Notes: generated by a model not told the origin, from the sequence alone. Counted from the first letter of the stretch, positions 9,528 through 19,096 are shown. The stretch: DNA of 64,000 bases from FEN-1350 sp964386005 (GCA_964386005.1 CAYLSB010000003.1:1-64000), one strand, 5' to 3'. Made by a program: numbers and translations.

Positions 9528-9607
9528 GCTGACTCCTGCCGAATCCAAGAATGTTTTCCGTATGGATTGCTTCCCACGAAACCATACGACGGAACAATCA
9601 ACAATGC

Positions 9608-9636
9608 ATTATAGTCGATCCAAGGGGTTTCCTCAA
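9608..9636 (-). promoter_or_regulatory. Sigma-70-like promoter for the oxidoreductase operon
   Basis: On the minus strand, -35 TTGAGG (9631-9636), a 17-base spacer and a perfect -10 TATAAT (9608-9613). The predicted start of transcription is near 9601, giving a leader of about 70 bases. The -35 overlaps the stop codon of the upstream cotransporter gene. Confidence 0.7.
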
Positions 9637-11366
9637 GATTCATTGGTCAATGCCTTGAACTCTCCGCTGAGCGAATTGCTCTTGACGCCGGTCCATTGAA
9701 CACCGCCGATGATGGACTCGGCGATGTTGGTCAGGTGATCGCCGATTTTTTCCAGGTTATCCACCACATCGATGAAGATCAGGCCGGATTCGGCCGTACA
9801 GATTCCATCGGTCATCCGCTGGACGTGGCTTCGACGAAAACGCAACTGCATCCGGTTGAGGTTTCCTTCATTGAGAAGAGCGCGATGCGCCGCCTGCATA
9901 TCCTCTTTTTCAAGAGACACAAGAATATTGTCAAACATCGCGAAGACCTCACGGATCATTTCATCGCCTTCCGTTCGGGCAAAGTCGGTAAAACAGAATT
10001 TGATATCGATTTTCCGTTCGGCGATTTCGGAAATATTGACCGCGTGATCGCCGACCCTTTCCAGGTCGTTGACCATGTGAAGCAGGACCGGCAATTCGCG
10101 CGACACTTCTTCGCTGAGTTGATGTTCCGACAAAGCGACCAAATACGAGGTGATCTGAAACTGGAATTCGTCAACTCGATCTTCCAGTCTGCGGGTCATT
10201 TCGATCTGTTTGACATCGTCATTCAGCAGCGCATCGACGGAACATCGAAGGGAACCGCGGGCCTCTCGGGTCATACGAACCATCTCCCGCTTGGCCTGTT
10301 CAAGGGCCAATGCGGGCGTTCCGAGGAGTCGCTCTTCGAGAACGATGGGATTTCCCGTGGGATCTCCCCTTCGGGAAGGTATAAGAATGACAACCAGTTT
10401 TTCAATCCGATGAACGAGAGGGAGAAACAAGGCCGCACACCCCACTTTGAAAACGGTATTCGCCACCGCAATACTCAAGGCAATGGTTGTCGAGTCGAGT
10501 TCCCAGCAGGAAAGCCACAGGACCAGCCTCGAAAAATGGCCGCTGTACACAAAGGGAAGAGCCAAAGCGGCTCCAAATATATTAAAAAACGTGTGAGCCC
10601 ATGCGGTACGTTTTCCCCAGATATTGGTCCGCAGGGAAGCGAGTTGCGCCGTAATGGTCGTGCCGATATCGCATCCCAGGACAAAGGGAATGACCACATT
10701 GAGAACATTGATCCAGTCCTCGCCCAGGGCGCCATTGAGGGCCATTACCTGGATGATTGCGATGGCCGCCGAACTACTTTGGATCAGGAGGGTCAATCCC
10801 ATACCCATCAGCAAGGATAACAAGGGCTGCCCGCCAAAACTGGCCAGCCACGCGACAATGCGAGGATTCTCCTCCAATCCTCCAAAGGCGTCTTTCATCA
10901 CTCCAATCCCGATCAGCAGGATGGAAAAACCGATGGTGATCTGCCCGATACTCTTTGTTTTGCGAGACCGCCCCATCGTTCGAATCAGGAATCCAATTCC
11001 GACGGCCGGGAAGGCATACGCGGCCAGATTGAATTCGAAGCCCATCAAGGAGACGATCCAAGCCGTAACGGTGGTTCCGACATTGGCGCCGAAGACCACG
11101 GAAATCGCCTGCCCCAGATTCAAAAGACCCGCATTAATCAGCCCGAGAACCATGACGGTGGTAGCGGAACTGCTCTGGACGAGACTGGTAACGAGCACAC
11201 CCGTCATGAACCCCATCAGGGGATTGGCAGTCATGGATTCGAGAATTTTTTTTAGTTTTTGGCCGGCCGCTTCCTTAAGACCTTCCGACATCATCTCCAT
11301 ACCGATGAGAAATAATCCCAATCCGCCCGCGAGGAAAAAAGCCATGTGTTTCCAGGTGAAATCCAT
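9633..11366 (-). CDS. Na/phosphate cotransporter family protein (NptA-like), copy 1
   Basis: A 577-residue inner-membrane protein. The first 330 residues form two inverted repeats, each with the hallmark QSSS motif (VQSSSATT and IQSSSAAI) and Gly-rich ANVGTT/CDIGTT signatures of the Na_Pi_cotrans family. The last 200 residues are a soluble four-helix PhoU-like domain with HMVNDLERVGDHA and DNLEKIGDHLTN. The protein is expected to bring in phosphate, or another anion, with sodium; the PhoU-like tail may sense or gate. It is paralogous to the gene immediately upstream, with a nearly identical last 20 residues (VQWTGVKSNSLSGEFKAL). The spacing of 108 bases allows co-transcription. Confidence 0.9.
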   Translation of the reverse strand: MDFTWKHMAFFLAGGLGLFLIGMEMMSEGLKEAAGQKLKKILESMTANPLMGFMTGVLVTSLVQSSSATTVMVLGLINAGLLNLGQAISVVFGANVGTTVTAWIVSLMGFEFNLAAYAFPAVGIGFLIRTMGRSRKTKSIGQITIGFSILLIGIGVMKDAFGGLEENPRIVAWLASFGGQPLLSLLMGMGLTLLIQSSSAAIAIIQVMALNGALGEDWINVLNVVIPFVLGCDIGTTITAQLASLRTNIWGKRTAWAHTFFNIFGAALALPFVYSGHFSRLVLWLSCWELDSTTIALSIAVANTVFKVGCAALFLPLVHRIEKLVVILIPSRRGDPTGNPIVLEERLLGTPALALEQAKREMVRMTREARGSLRCSVDALLNDDVKQIEMTRRLEDRVDEFQFQITSYLVALSEHQLSEEVSRELPVLLHMVNDLERVGDHAVNISEIAERKIDIKFCFTDFARTEGDEMIREVFAMFDNILVSLEKEDMQAAHRALLNEGNLNRMQLRFRRSHVQRMTDGICTAESGLIFIDVVDNLEKIGDHLTNIAESIIGGVQWTGVKSNSLSGEFKALTNES

Positions 11367-11474
11367 CCGATGGAATCCTTATATAGACTTCAATTCCGAT
11401 TGTGTCCATCCGTTCCCTGCCGGCCGACAGAAGACGACATGAATCCATCACGAAAGACCGACTCGTTACAACCT

Positions 11475-13205
11475 CTACTCCAATTGAAGGGCCTTAAATT
11501 CTCCGCTGAGCGAATTGCTCTTGACGCCGGTCCACTGAACGCCTCCGATTACCGATTCGGCGATGTTGGTCAGGTGGTCGCCGATCTTTTCGACGTTATC
11601 CACGATATCGATAAAGATGACACCCGATTCGGCGGTGCAGGCCCCCGTCGTCATCCGCTGGACATGATTGCGACGAAACTTGACCTGCATTTTATTGAGC
11701 TGGCTTTCATTGGTCAAGGCGCGATGGGCGGCCTGACGATCGTTCTTTCCGAGGGCTTCCAGAATATGGTCGAACATCGCGAAGGCCTCGGCGAATAATT
11801 CCGTAGCCTCGGCCCTAGCCTCGTCGGTGAAACAACATTTGGTATCCACTTTGCGTTCGGTAATTTCCACGATGTTGAGCGCATGGTCGCCGACTCGTTC
11901 GAGATCGTTGACCATGTGCAGCAAAATCGGCAATTCGACCGATACCTCCTCGTCCAATTCCCTCCGGGAAAGCGTCACCAGATACGAGGTAATCTGAAAC
12001 TGATACTCATCCAGCAAATCCTCCAGTTTTCGTGTCAGATCAATCTTCTTGCGATCATCGTTCATAAAGGCCTCGGATGCGCTGACGAGAGCGGCCCTGG
12101 CCTCGCGGATCATTCGCAGGATTTCTCTCCGGGCCTGCTGAAGCGCCAGGGCCGGGGTATCCAGGAGGTGTTCTTCCAACACGACGGACCGATCGGCGAT
12201 TTCTCCTTTTCGCGGGCGCACCAACCGGGTCACGATCAATTCCACGATACCGGCAAAGGGGAGGAACCATAACGAGTTGATCACATTAAACATCGTATGG
12301 GATACGGCAATGGTCGCTCCGATTCCCTCCGCGCCGAGTTCAATTCCCACCGCTCCCGAAACGGAGAGAACCAGCCGGGAATACAAACCGGCAATGACCA
12401 ATGGAAGGAAGATCAACGATCCGACCACGTTGAACAGGGTATGGGCCCAGGCCGTTCGCCGGGATGAGACGTTGGTACGCAGCGTGGCGATCTGGGCGGT
12501 AATCGTCGTTCCAATGTTCGCTCCCAGAATAAAAGGAATGGCGGCGTTGAGAACATTCGTCCAATTCGAGCCGAAGGCGCCGCCGATGGCCAGTACCTGA
12601 ACAATGGCGATGGAGGCGGAACTGCTTTGAACGATAAAGGTAAAACCCATCCCGGCCAGAAGAGCCAGAACCGGTCGTGTTCCAAAACCTCCCAGCCAGT
12701 TCTGAACCGCCGTATTGTCATTGAGGCCCGAGAAGGCCTCATCCATAAAATTCAGGCCGATGAACAGGACGCCAAAACCGAGAATGAATTGGCCGATACT
12801 CTTGGTTTTCTGTGTTTTTCCGATCAACTGCATCAGAAAACCGATCGCAATGATCGGAAGGGCATAGTTGGCGATTTTGATATTCAACCCCGTCAATGAG
12901 ACAACCCATGCGGTTATTGTCGTGCCGACATTGGTGCCGAAGATCACACAAATCGCCTGGCGGAGAGTCATCAGGCCGGCATTGACCAGACCGATGACCA
13001 TAACGGTGGTCGCCGAACTGCTCTGGAGAATCGCGGTGACGATCAGACCGACACCGAAACCTTTCAGGGATTTGTTGGTCATGGCCTCCAACAGGGCGCG
13101 GAGTTTCTGGCCGCAGCCCTTCTTGAGCCCGTCTGACATCAATTCCATGCCATATAAGAATAAACCAAGACCGCCGACGGTATTACAAATCATGCTCCAA
13201 ATCAT
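11475..13205 (-). CDS. Na/phosphate cotransporter family protein (NptA-like), copy 2
   Basis: A 576-residue paralogue of the following gene, same architecture: two QSSS-bearing membrane repeats (LQSSSATT and VQSSSASI) and a C-terminal PhoU-like helical domain. The ribosome site is GGGAG seven bases before ATG. The two copies differ clearly in the membrane part, so the duplication is not recent, yet their 3' ends remain very similar at DNA level. Having two carriers side by side suggests different affinity, substrate or regulation. No Pho box was recognised upstream. Confidence 0.9.
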   Translation of the reverse strand: MIWSMICNTVGGLGLFLYGMELMSDGLKKGCGQKLRALLEAMTNKSLKGFGVGLIVTAILQSSSATTVMVIGLVNAGLMTLRQAICVIFGTNVGTTITAWVVSLTGLNIKIANYALPIIAIGFLMQLIGKTQKTKSIGQFILGFGVLFIGLNFMDEAFSGLNDNTAVQNWLGGFGTRPVLALLAGMGFTFIVQSSSASIAIVQVLAIGGAFGSNWTNVLNAAIPFILGANIGTTITAQIATLRTNVSSRRTAWAHTLFNVVGSLIFLPLVIAGLYSRLVLSVSGAVGIELGAEGIGATIAVSHTMFNVINSLWFLPFAGIVELIVTRLVRPRKGEIADRSVVLEEHLLDTPALALQQARREILRMIREARAALVSASEAFMNDDRKKIDLTRKLEDLLDEYQFQITSYLVTLSRRELDEEVSVELPILLHMVNDLERVGDHALNIVEITERKVDTKCCFTDEARAEATELFAEAFAMFDHILEALGKNDRQAAHRALTNESQLNKMQVKFRRNHVQRMTTGACTAESGVIFIDIVDNVEKIGDHLTNIAESVIGGVQWTGVKSNSLSGEFKALQLE

Positions 13206-13282
13206 ATTGTCTCCCTGCTATTTCGGTTTGTTCAATTCCCCTATCGATTCGTAAGCCCGCAACCGGATTGTCCCGATGCCAT

Positions 13283-14401
13283 TTACGTCCTCGCCAGACG
13301 ATTCAGGACATCCAGCCCTTTGCGAATCTGGTCATTGGTTGTGGCATAACTGATCCGGAAATGGGTGTCTTTTTCGCTGAAGACATTGCCGGGGATCACT
13401 AACACGTTATTTTCGATGGCCTTTTTTACGAATTCCGAGGCGTTCCCGGCCCCGTTGGGAATGGGCACAAAGGCATAGAAGGCCCCACCGGGTTTGACCA
13501 GGCCGAATTGTTCTTTCAGGCCTTCATAGATCATATCGCGTTTTTTCCGATAGGCCTCAACATATTGGCTCATATCGCATTCCAGAGCGGTGATCGTCGC
13601 TTTCTGGAACGGCGTCGGTGCACAGACAAACGTATATTGCTGAATCTTGGTCATGGCCTCGATCAATTCATGCAGTTTCGGCCCGGCGGCGGCATATCCC
13701 ATTCGCCAGCCGGTCATTGCGTATGTTTTACTATATCCTTTCAGAACCAAAGTCCGGTCGTACACCTTACCGATGCTCTCACAGGGCTGATCATAACAGA
13801 ATTCTTCGTAAATTTCGTCACTCAGAATCGGAATCTGCCGACATCCGGCCACTTCTGCAAGGGCCTGGATCTCTTTGGAGGAATATACCGCCCCCGTAGG
13901 ATTGGCGGGCGAATTCAGGACGATCAGCTTGGTTCGATCGGTGATGGCTTTGGCGATTTTGTCGATCGGCAGGCGAAAATCCGGGTACGTATCGACATAG
14001 ACGCATGTACCGCCAAACATACGGACGACGTGCTTATAAATGACAAAATACGGATCTGGAATAATGACTTCGTCGCCGGGATTGATCATCGCCATGAATG
14101 CCAGCAATAATCCGCCGCTGACACCGCTGGTGATCAGAACCTTCGGATCCCAGGGATAATCTTTTTTGACTTCGGAGGAAATCCTCGCCACGAGTTCTTC
14201 GTCGCCGATTGTCTGTGAATATCGGTTGAGTCCCTGCTCGATGGCGCGGATTGCGGCTTGTTTGACTTTGTGGGGCACGTCGAAATCCGGCTGACCGATG
14301 GAAAAATTGATCGGATCCTTCAGGGTGGCCGCCAAGGCAAAGACCTTGCGAATACCGCTGGCATCAATCAGATTCACGCGTTCGGCAAGTATGGATTCCA
14401 T
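13283..14401 (-). CDS. Class I/II PLP-dependent aminotransferase (aspartate aminotransferase family)
   Basis: A 372-residue fold-type I aminotransferase. The PLP lysine is K225 in KGYSKTYAMTGWR, the usual S-K-T-x-x-M-x-G-W-R context. Earlier landmarks are NSPANPTGA (the Asn contacting the cofactor ring area) and LSDEIYEEF. A C-terminal RISYATT supplies the Arg that binds the substrate alpha-carboxylate. The closest types are aspartate and LL-diaminopimelate-like aminotransferases; the exact substrate cannot be read. The ribosome site GGAG lies nine bases upstream. It is a cytosolic amino-acid metabolism enzyme, in the same direction as the cotransporters but probably separately expressed. Confidence 0.85.
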   Translation of the reverse strand: MESILAERVNLIDASGIRKVFALAATLKDPINFSIGQPDFDVPHKVKQAAIRAIEQGLNRYSQTIGDEELVARISSEVKKDYPWDPKVLITSGVSGGLLLAFMAMINPGDEVIIPDPYFVIYKHVVRMFGGTCVYVDTYPDFRLPIDKIAKAITDRTKLIVLNSPANPTGAVYSSKEIQALAEVAGCRQIPILSDEIYEEFCYDQPCESIGKVYDRTLVLKGYSKTYAMTGWRMGYAAAGPKLHELIEAMTKIQQYTFVCAPTPFQKATITALECDMSQYVEAYRKKRDMIYEGLKEQFGLVKPGGAFYAFVPIPNGAGNASEFVKKAIENNVLVIPGNVFSEKDTHFRISYATTNDQIRKGLDVLNRLART

Positions 14402-14440
14402 CGTGACTCTCCGCTTGAACTACCTATCCCATGAGTGAAC

Positions 14441-14478
14441 AAAAAAAACCGCTACGGGCATTTCCATTCCCATAGCGG
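14441..14478 (-). terminator. Rho-independent terminator after the small basic protein gene
   Basis: On the minus strand, arms CCGCTATGGG and CCCGTAGCGG (one G-T wobble) are followed by eight T. It ends the transcript of the two genes to its right. Confidence 0.85.
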
Positions 14479-14505
14479 CATCGTTTCATTCGCCGATCTC
14501 CCGAC

Positions 14506-14739
14506 TCAGGCCTTGGTTTCGGTCGATTCTTCCGCAACGGCGCCCTCGGCGGTCTTCTTTTCGGCGGCCTTCTTGCCGCTATGGCTCTTGCGATGGGCCA
14601 CCTTGGGTAATCCGGTGACCTGTTCGCCTTCGCTCCAGCGATCCACCAACTTGAGGGCATCCAGACGTTCGGCTCGCGACAATACGTTGCGATGCCGGCT
14701 CAATGCGCCTCGGACTTTCAATGAACGATCAATCGACAT
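14506..14739 (-). CDS. Small basic protein, Verrucomicrobia/Chlamydia/Planctomycetes family
   Basis: A 77-residue lysine-rich protein. The N-terminal MSIDRSLKVRGALSRHRNVL and following LSRAERL match the small basic protein family known as TIGR04137, found across the PVC superphylum. The function is unknown; a ribosome association has been suggested from its size, charge and conservation. The C-terminal 25 residues are low complexity (Lys, Ala, Glu). I chose the second ATG because AAGGAG sits eight bases before it and only two before the first. It lies 26 bases after the SPOR-like gene and is followed by a terminator, so the two are probably co-transcribed. Confidence 0.85.
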   Translation of the reverse strand: MSIDRSLKVRGALSRHRNVLSRAERLDALKLVDRWSEGEQVTGLPKVAHRKSHSGKKAAEKKTAEGAVAEESTETKA

Positions 14740-14764
14740 ATCCATGCTCCTTATGAAATACCCG

Positions 14765-15550
14765 CTATTCCGGTTTTATCTTCCTGCCATAGGCATCCTG
14801 AAAGGGAACGTTACTGAATCGTTCGAAACCTTTCGGTGCCTTATATTTGGCGCCGATCTGTTTGATCCTTTCGATGGCATTCCATCCATCGCTGCCCTGC
14901 TTTCGCGGATTGGAATACCGCGAGATTGTCTCCAAATAAAAATAGGTTCCGCGTTTTTCAATCGTTGTCCGAACGCCATTTTGCTCAAAATGGAGCCGGA
15001 CCGGATCCAAATCTTCGCCGCGGGTGTACGTGGCGATCACAATTACATGATCGCCGACACTCTCGTCCGATCGAGTCGAAACGACCGTTGCCGCGGACTG
15101 AGTTCGCCCTTGTTCTGTTTTTGGAACGATGGTTTCGGTTCCTTCGGGTTTCGGACGTTCCATTTTTCCGGCGTCCCCCACCGTTCCCGGAAGATCGGGC
15201 TTCGTTCCATCGGCGGAATTGGGAAACAAACCACCGATCAAAAGTCCCACCAAGGCTAGAACAGCAACCCCGACAATCAGCCATCCGATAACCGGCTGGG
15301 TCGGTATTGTTTTTGGCCTTTCCATCCTTTTTACCGATACCGTCGGAGGTGGTACCGCCTTCTGAGCGGGGACAGGCGATCCTGTCGGCTGCTGCTGCTT
15401 TCGAAGTAAGGACGGATCGGAGACCTTTTTTTTGTCTCCGGAACCGCGATTCCAGATGGATCGAGACGAGGAAGTCGGCGTCGATCCCATCAGCCGCTTG
15501 CGGCTCCTTTGAATTGCCTCATACATGGCAATACGCCTGGGATTTCGCAT
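14765..15550 (-). CDS. Single-pass membrane protein with a SPOR-like C-terminal domain
   Basis: A 261-residue protein with a basic, proline-rich cytosolic N-terminus (1-86), one transmembrane segment (about 87-109), a low-complexity linker and a folded C-terminal domain from about 165. That domain reads VIVIATYTRGEDLDPVR, EQNGVRTTIEKRG and TYFYLET, which resembles the alternating pattern of SPOR domains that bind denuded peptidoglycan. This is a weak resemblance judged by eye. If right, the protein would act at the cell envelope, possibly at division sites. It shares direction and probably a transcript with the small basic protein. Confidence 0.5.
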   Translation of the reverse strand: MRNPRRIAMYEAIQRSRKRLMGSTPTSSSRSIWNRGSGDKKKVSDPSLLRKQQQPTGSPVPAQKAVPPPTVSVKRMERPKTIPTQPVIGWLIVGVAVLALVGLLIGGLFPNSADGTKPDLPGTVGDAGKMERPKPEGTETIVPKTEQGRTQSAATVVSTRSDESVGDHVIVIATYTRGEDLDPVRLHFEQNGVRTTIEKRGTYFYLETISRYSNPRKQGSDGWNAIERIKQIGAKYKAPKGFERFSNVPFQDAYGRKIKPE

Positions 15551-15919
15551 CGTTAACCTCGATACCCGATTCCGGCCGCAACCCGCTCAATCCCTTTTGG
15601 AATCGATTGGGGGAATCATCATCCATTGGAAAGCTATTCTTTATAGCGTTCACAAACAAAAAAAGCAATACCTTATTTGGAAAAAACGATAATTTCCGAT
15701 TTGGGATTCTCCCGTTTCCACAAAAATCCATAATCGCCGGGCAAAATCTCTTGACAAAAATCCCGCGTTCGGCTATTAAAAAATGTTTTATGTCTTTTGG
15801 CCCGGACTTGAAGTCTATCAACAGGCTGATATTTTGTTCCTGACGAGCCGAAAGCGGAACGCAAAGACCAGGTCAAGACCATTATTTTCGTCGAATAAGA
15901 ATAGGAGCCCTAAGAGGTT
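15551..15919. other. Divergent intergenic region upstream of the fatty acid operon
   Basis: 369 bases between the divergent SPOR-like gene and rpmF. It contains the sigma-70-like promoter at 15751-15779 and no reading frame I would support. The DUF177 gene that commonly precedes rpmF is absent here. Confidence 0.6.
15751..15779 (+). promoter_or_regulatory. Sigma-70-like promoter for the rpmF-fab operon
   Basis: Perfect -35 TTGACA (15751-15756), a 17-base spacer and -10 TATTAA (15774-15779). It leaves a leader of roughly 130 bases before rpmF. Confidence 0.75.
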
Positions 15920-16114
15920 ATGTTACCGGTAAAAAAGAAAAGCAAGTCCCGTACGCGGACCCGCAGAAGTCATCATCGGCTGACCCCGATGAACTATTCC
16001 CTGTGCCCCAAGTGCGGCCAGGCCAAAAAACCCCATGCCGCTTGCGGTAATTGCGGTTATCTCAACGAGAAAATCACTCTGAACCTCGGCAAGGAGGCCA
16101 CCCGTAAATCATGA
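15920..16114 (+). CDS. rpmF: Large ribosomal subunit protein bL32
   Basis: A 64-residue basic protein with the L32 layout: a Lys/Arg-rich N-terminus with the expected SRTRTRRSHH segment, then two CxxC pairs (CPKC and CGNC) forming the zinc site of the zinc-containing L32 form. It is the first gene of the fatty acid operon and its TGA overlaps the plsX ATG as ATGA. The rpmF-plsX-fab order is conserved in many bacteria and links ribosome output to membrane synthesis. Confidence 0.95.
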   Translation: MLPVKKKSKSRTRTRRSHHRLTPMNYSLCPKCGQAKKPHAACGNCGYLNEKITLNLGKEATRKS

Positions 16115-17142
16115 GGATTGCACTGGATGTCATGGGCGGCGATTATGCGCCCGATGAAATCATCAAGGGAGCGATCGAGGCCAAGCCCCTGTTGGATGCG
16201 GAGGATCGGCTGATCCTGCTCGGCAATCGGGAGATGATCGAGTCTTTCTTTAGCCACAACAACGTTTCATTTCAAGACTTTGATATTGTCGATGCGCCGG
16301 AAAACATCGGCATGGACGAATCCCCGGTGGATGCCTTGCGGAAAAAACGCAAGAGTTCGATCGCGATCATGTGCAGGATGGCCACTCACGGCGAGGCCGA
16401 TTCGGTGATATCGGCGGGGAATACCGGCGCCTGCGTGGCCGGATGCCAGATGCGCATGCGGACCTTAGAAGGCGTTCTCCGGCCGGGAATCGCGGTCGTT
16501 TTGCCCACGCTGGGCGGACCGGTGACCATGTGCGATGTCGGAGCCAATGTCGCCTGCAAGCCCATCAATCTGTACCAGTATGCCGTCATGGCCAGCGTTT
16601 ATTCCAACCGGGTGTTGGGAATCAAGAATCCCCGCATTGCCATCATGAGCATCGGCGAAGAAGACGCCAAAGGCAATGAACTGGTCAAAAAGACCCGTCA
16701 ATTGCTTAAATCGGATCCGAATCTGAACTTCATCGGAAACCTCGAAGGCCGGGATATTTTTGACGGGGTCAGCGATGTGGTGGTCTGCGAAGGATTCGTC
16801 GGAAACGTCATTTTGAAGCTTACCGAGGGACTTGTCAACATGATCTTCAAAGCCATCAAGCAGGAATTGCTTGCGGCCAGCATGAAACTGGCTCTTGAAT
16901 TCAAGCCGGTCATGACGGAGATCTACAAAAAGTACGATTACCACGAATACGGCGGCGCTCCCCTGTTGGGAATTAACGGCAACGCCATTATCTGCCACGG
17001 CACCAGCAAAAGCCGAACGATCAAAAATGCCATCATGGCGTCGAAGAAATACTATTCGCTTCGGATCAACGAACAAATCATGGAGTACCTGTCGAACACG
17101 ACGGTAGTATCCAATGGCGAATCAACCGAAAATCCCCTTTGA
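16111..17142 (+). CDS. plsX: Phosphate acyltransferase PlsX
   Basis: A 343-residue cytosolic, membrane-associated enzyme that makes acyl-phosphate from acyl-ACP, the first dedicated step toward phosphatidic acid through PlsY. It starts with the family signature RIALDVMGGDYAP and continues with SAGNTGA, DVGANV and ISIGEEDAKGNE-like segments, all typical of PlsX. The length is normal. It overlaps rpmF by four bases and fabH by 29 bases, so translation of all three is probably coupled. Confidence 0.95.
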   Translation: MRIALDVMGGDYAPDEIIKGAIEAKPLLDAEDRLILLGNREMIESFFSHNNVSFQDFDIVDAPENIGMDESPVDALRKKRKSSIAIMCRMATHGEADSVISAGNTGACVAGCQMRMRTLEGVLRPGIAVVLPTLGGPVTMCDVGANVACKPINLYQYAVMASVYSNRVLGIKNPRIAIMSIGEEDAKGNELVKKTRQLLKSDPNLNFIGNLEGRDIFDGVSDVVVCEGFVGNVILKLTEGLVNMIFKAIKQELLAASMKLALEFKPVMTEIYKKYDYHEYGGAPLLGINGNAIICHGTSKSRTIKNAIMASKKYYSLRINEQIMEYLSNTTVVSNGESTENPL

Positions 17143-18130
17143 GCTCCCCTGCAATGCGGTGATCGTCGGTACGGGATCGGCGGTTCCTCGAAAGGTGCTC
17201 ACCAATGAGGATTTTACCCGAATCGTCGATACCTCCGATGAATGGATCGTCACGCGGACCGGAATCCGACAGCGTCATATCTGCGAAGCATCTGATACGA
17301 CCGCGACTCTGTCCGTGGAAGCCGCACAGAAGGCGCTTCAGGATGCCGGTTTGACGGCGGATCAGCTTGATCTGATCATTGTCGCAACCATCACCCCGGA
17401 AATGGTTTTCCCCTCCACGGCCTGTTTTGTTCAGGATCGGATTCATGCGGTCAACGCCTGGGCATTTGATCTGGCCGCGGCCTGCAGCGGTTTCGTATAT
17501 GCTTTGTCGATCGCCCAGCAATTTGCCTGTTCCGGTCGGTATCAAAATATCCTGGTCGTCGGCGCCGAAACCCTTAGCAAGATTACCGATTACACCGATC
17601 GCGCCAGTTGCATTTTATTCGGAGATGGAGCCGGAGCCGTAATCATCCAGAGCCGCAAAGGGGATTCGAAGGGGATCTTGTATTCCAATTCTGTTTCCGA
17701 CGGAAGCGGATGGACCAGTTTGAACTGCGTTGCGTATGGATCGCGTCATCCGGTAACGCAGCCGCTGGCCGATCCCAAAATGACCCTGATGAAGATCAAC
17801 GGCCGTGAAGTCTATCAGATGGCCGTGCGACGGATCGTGGAGATGGTCGATGATTGTCTGGAAAAATGCCGGATTACCATCGACGATATCAATATGTTTA
17901 TCCCTCACCAGATGAACGCACGCATTATCGAATCGGTCGGCAAACGAATCGGCCTTCCCGCTGAAAAAATCTTCATTAACATCGACAAATACGGCAACAC
18001 CTCCGCGGCATCGATTCCCATCGCTCTGGACGACTGTCGCAAGCAAAAACGGATCCAGCCGGGGGATATCGTCCTCCTGGTCGCATTTGGCGGCGGCCTG
18101 ACGTGGGGCGCCAATGTGATTCAATTTTGA
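17114..18130 (+). CDS. fabH: Beta-ketoacyl-ACP synthase III
   Basis: A 338-residue initiator condensing enzyme that joins acetyl-CoA and malonyl-ACP. The Cys-His-Asn triad is visible: C124 in AAACSGFVYAL, H265 in IPHQMN and N295 in GNTSAAS. The N-terminal TSDEWIVTRTGI is also diagnostic. The start lies inside plsX; no other in-frame ATG gives a complete N-terminus. Confidence 0.95.
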   Translation: MANQPKIPFELPCNAVIVGTGSAVPRKVLTNEDFTRIVDTSDEWIVTRTGIRQRHICEASDTTATLSVEAAQKALQDAGLTADQLDLIIVATITPEMVFPSTACFVQDRIHAVNAWAFDLAAACSGFVYALSIAQQFACSGRYQNILVVGAETLSKITDYTDRASCILFGDGAGAVIIQSRKGDSKGILYSNSVSDGSGWTSLNCVAYGSRHPVTQPLADPKMTLMKINGREVYQMAVRRIVEMVDDCLEKCRITIDDINMFIPHQMNARIIESVGKRIGLPAEKIFINIDKYGNTSAASIPIALDDCRKQKRIQPGDIVLLVAFGGGLTWGANVIQF

Positions 18131-18160
18131 ACCATACGGATATTGGAGGTTGTTTTCAGG

Positions 18161-19096
18161 ATGAAAACGGCATTTCTCTTTCCCGGTCAGGGATCGCAGT
18201 ACGTCGGCATGGGCGCGGATATCGCTGAGGCCTGGCCTGTCGCCAACCAACTATTTGATCGTGTCAATGCGATCGTCGGATACGACCTGAAAAGCATTTG
18301 TTTTTCCGGCCCGGAAGACTCGCTGAACTCCACCACGGTATCGCAGCCGGCGATCTTTGTCGTCTCGGCGGCGATTTTGGAAATATTCCGCACGCATGCA
18401 AAAACATCGCTTATCCAGCCCGATGTCACCGCCGGTTTGAGCCTTGGCGAATATACCGCCTTATATGCCGCAGGGTTAATCGATTTCGAAAACGCCCTGA
18501 AACTTGTTCAACTTCGAGGCAATGCCATGCAAGCCGCCGCGGATGCCTCCGATGGAAGTATGGTCAGCATCCTTGGATTGAATGAATCCCAGGTTCAGCA
18601 ACTGTGTTCCCAGGCTGCCGAAGGTCAGTTACTGGTCCCGGCCAATTTCAATTGCCCCGGTCAGATTGTCATCAGCGGAGCTTCCGCCGCCTGCAAGCGA
18701 TCAGTTCCTCTGGCGGAAAAACTCGGCGCCGCCAAAGCGATCGAATTAAAGGTGGCCGGCGCCTTTCACAGCGAAATGATGCGTCCCGCCGCCGATGCTC
18801 TTGCCAAGGCCCTGGAAGCTTGTCCCATAGCCCATCCGTCCTCCATTCGTGTTATGGCCAATATTCATGCCGATTATTATTCCACCTCCGAGGGTATCAA
18901 ACAGGGCTTGATCCGGCAACTTGTCCAACCGATCCTCTGGCAAACATGCATGGAAAAACTGCTGGCCGACGGCGTGGACACTTTTTATGAAATCGGTCCG
19001 GGACGCGTTCTGACCGGGCTGATGAAGCGGATCCATCGTCGCGCCACGATCATCAATATCAGTAATCAGGAATCGCTGACGACGGTTCTTGGATAA
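18161..19096 (+). CDS. fabD: Malonyl-CoA:ACP transacylase
   Basis: A 311-residue enzyme that loads malonate onto ACP. It shows FPGQGSQ at the start, the nucleophile S94 in GLSLGEYTAL, and H203 in GAFHSEMM. The start is the ATG preceded by GGAGG. It is probably the only malonyl transferase in the window and may also supply the second KS/ACP cluster at 57-62 kb. Confidence 0.95.
   Translation: MKTAFLFPGQGSQYVGMGADIAEAWPVANQLFDRVNAIVGYDLKSICFSGPEDSLNSTTVSQPAIFVVSAAILEIFRTHAKTSLIQPDVTAGLSLGEYTALYAAGLIDFENALKLVQLRGNAMQAAADASDGSMVSILGLNESQVQQLCSQAAEGQLLVPANFNCPGQIVISGASAACKRSVPLAEKLGAAKAIELKVAGAFHSEMMRPAADALAKALEACPIAHPSSIRVMANIHADYYSTSEGIKQGLIRQLVQPILWQTCMEKLLADGVDTFYEIGPGRVLTGLMKRIHRRATIINISNQESLTTVLG

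Noticed and set aside
9696..10820. 374-codon open frame antisense to the first Na/Pi cotransporter
   Set aside because: It mirrors a well-supported gene, has no ribosome site and an unstructured composition.
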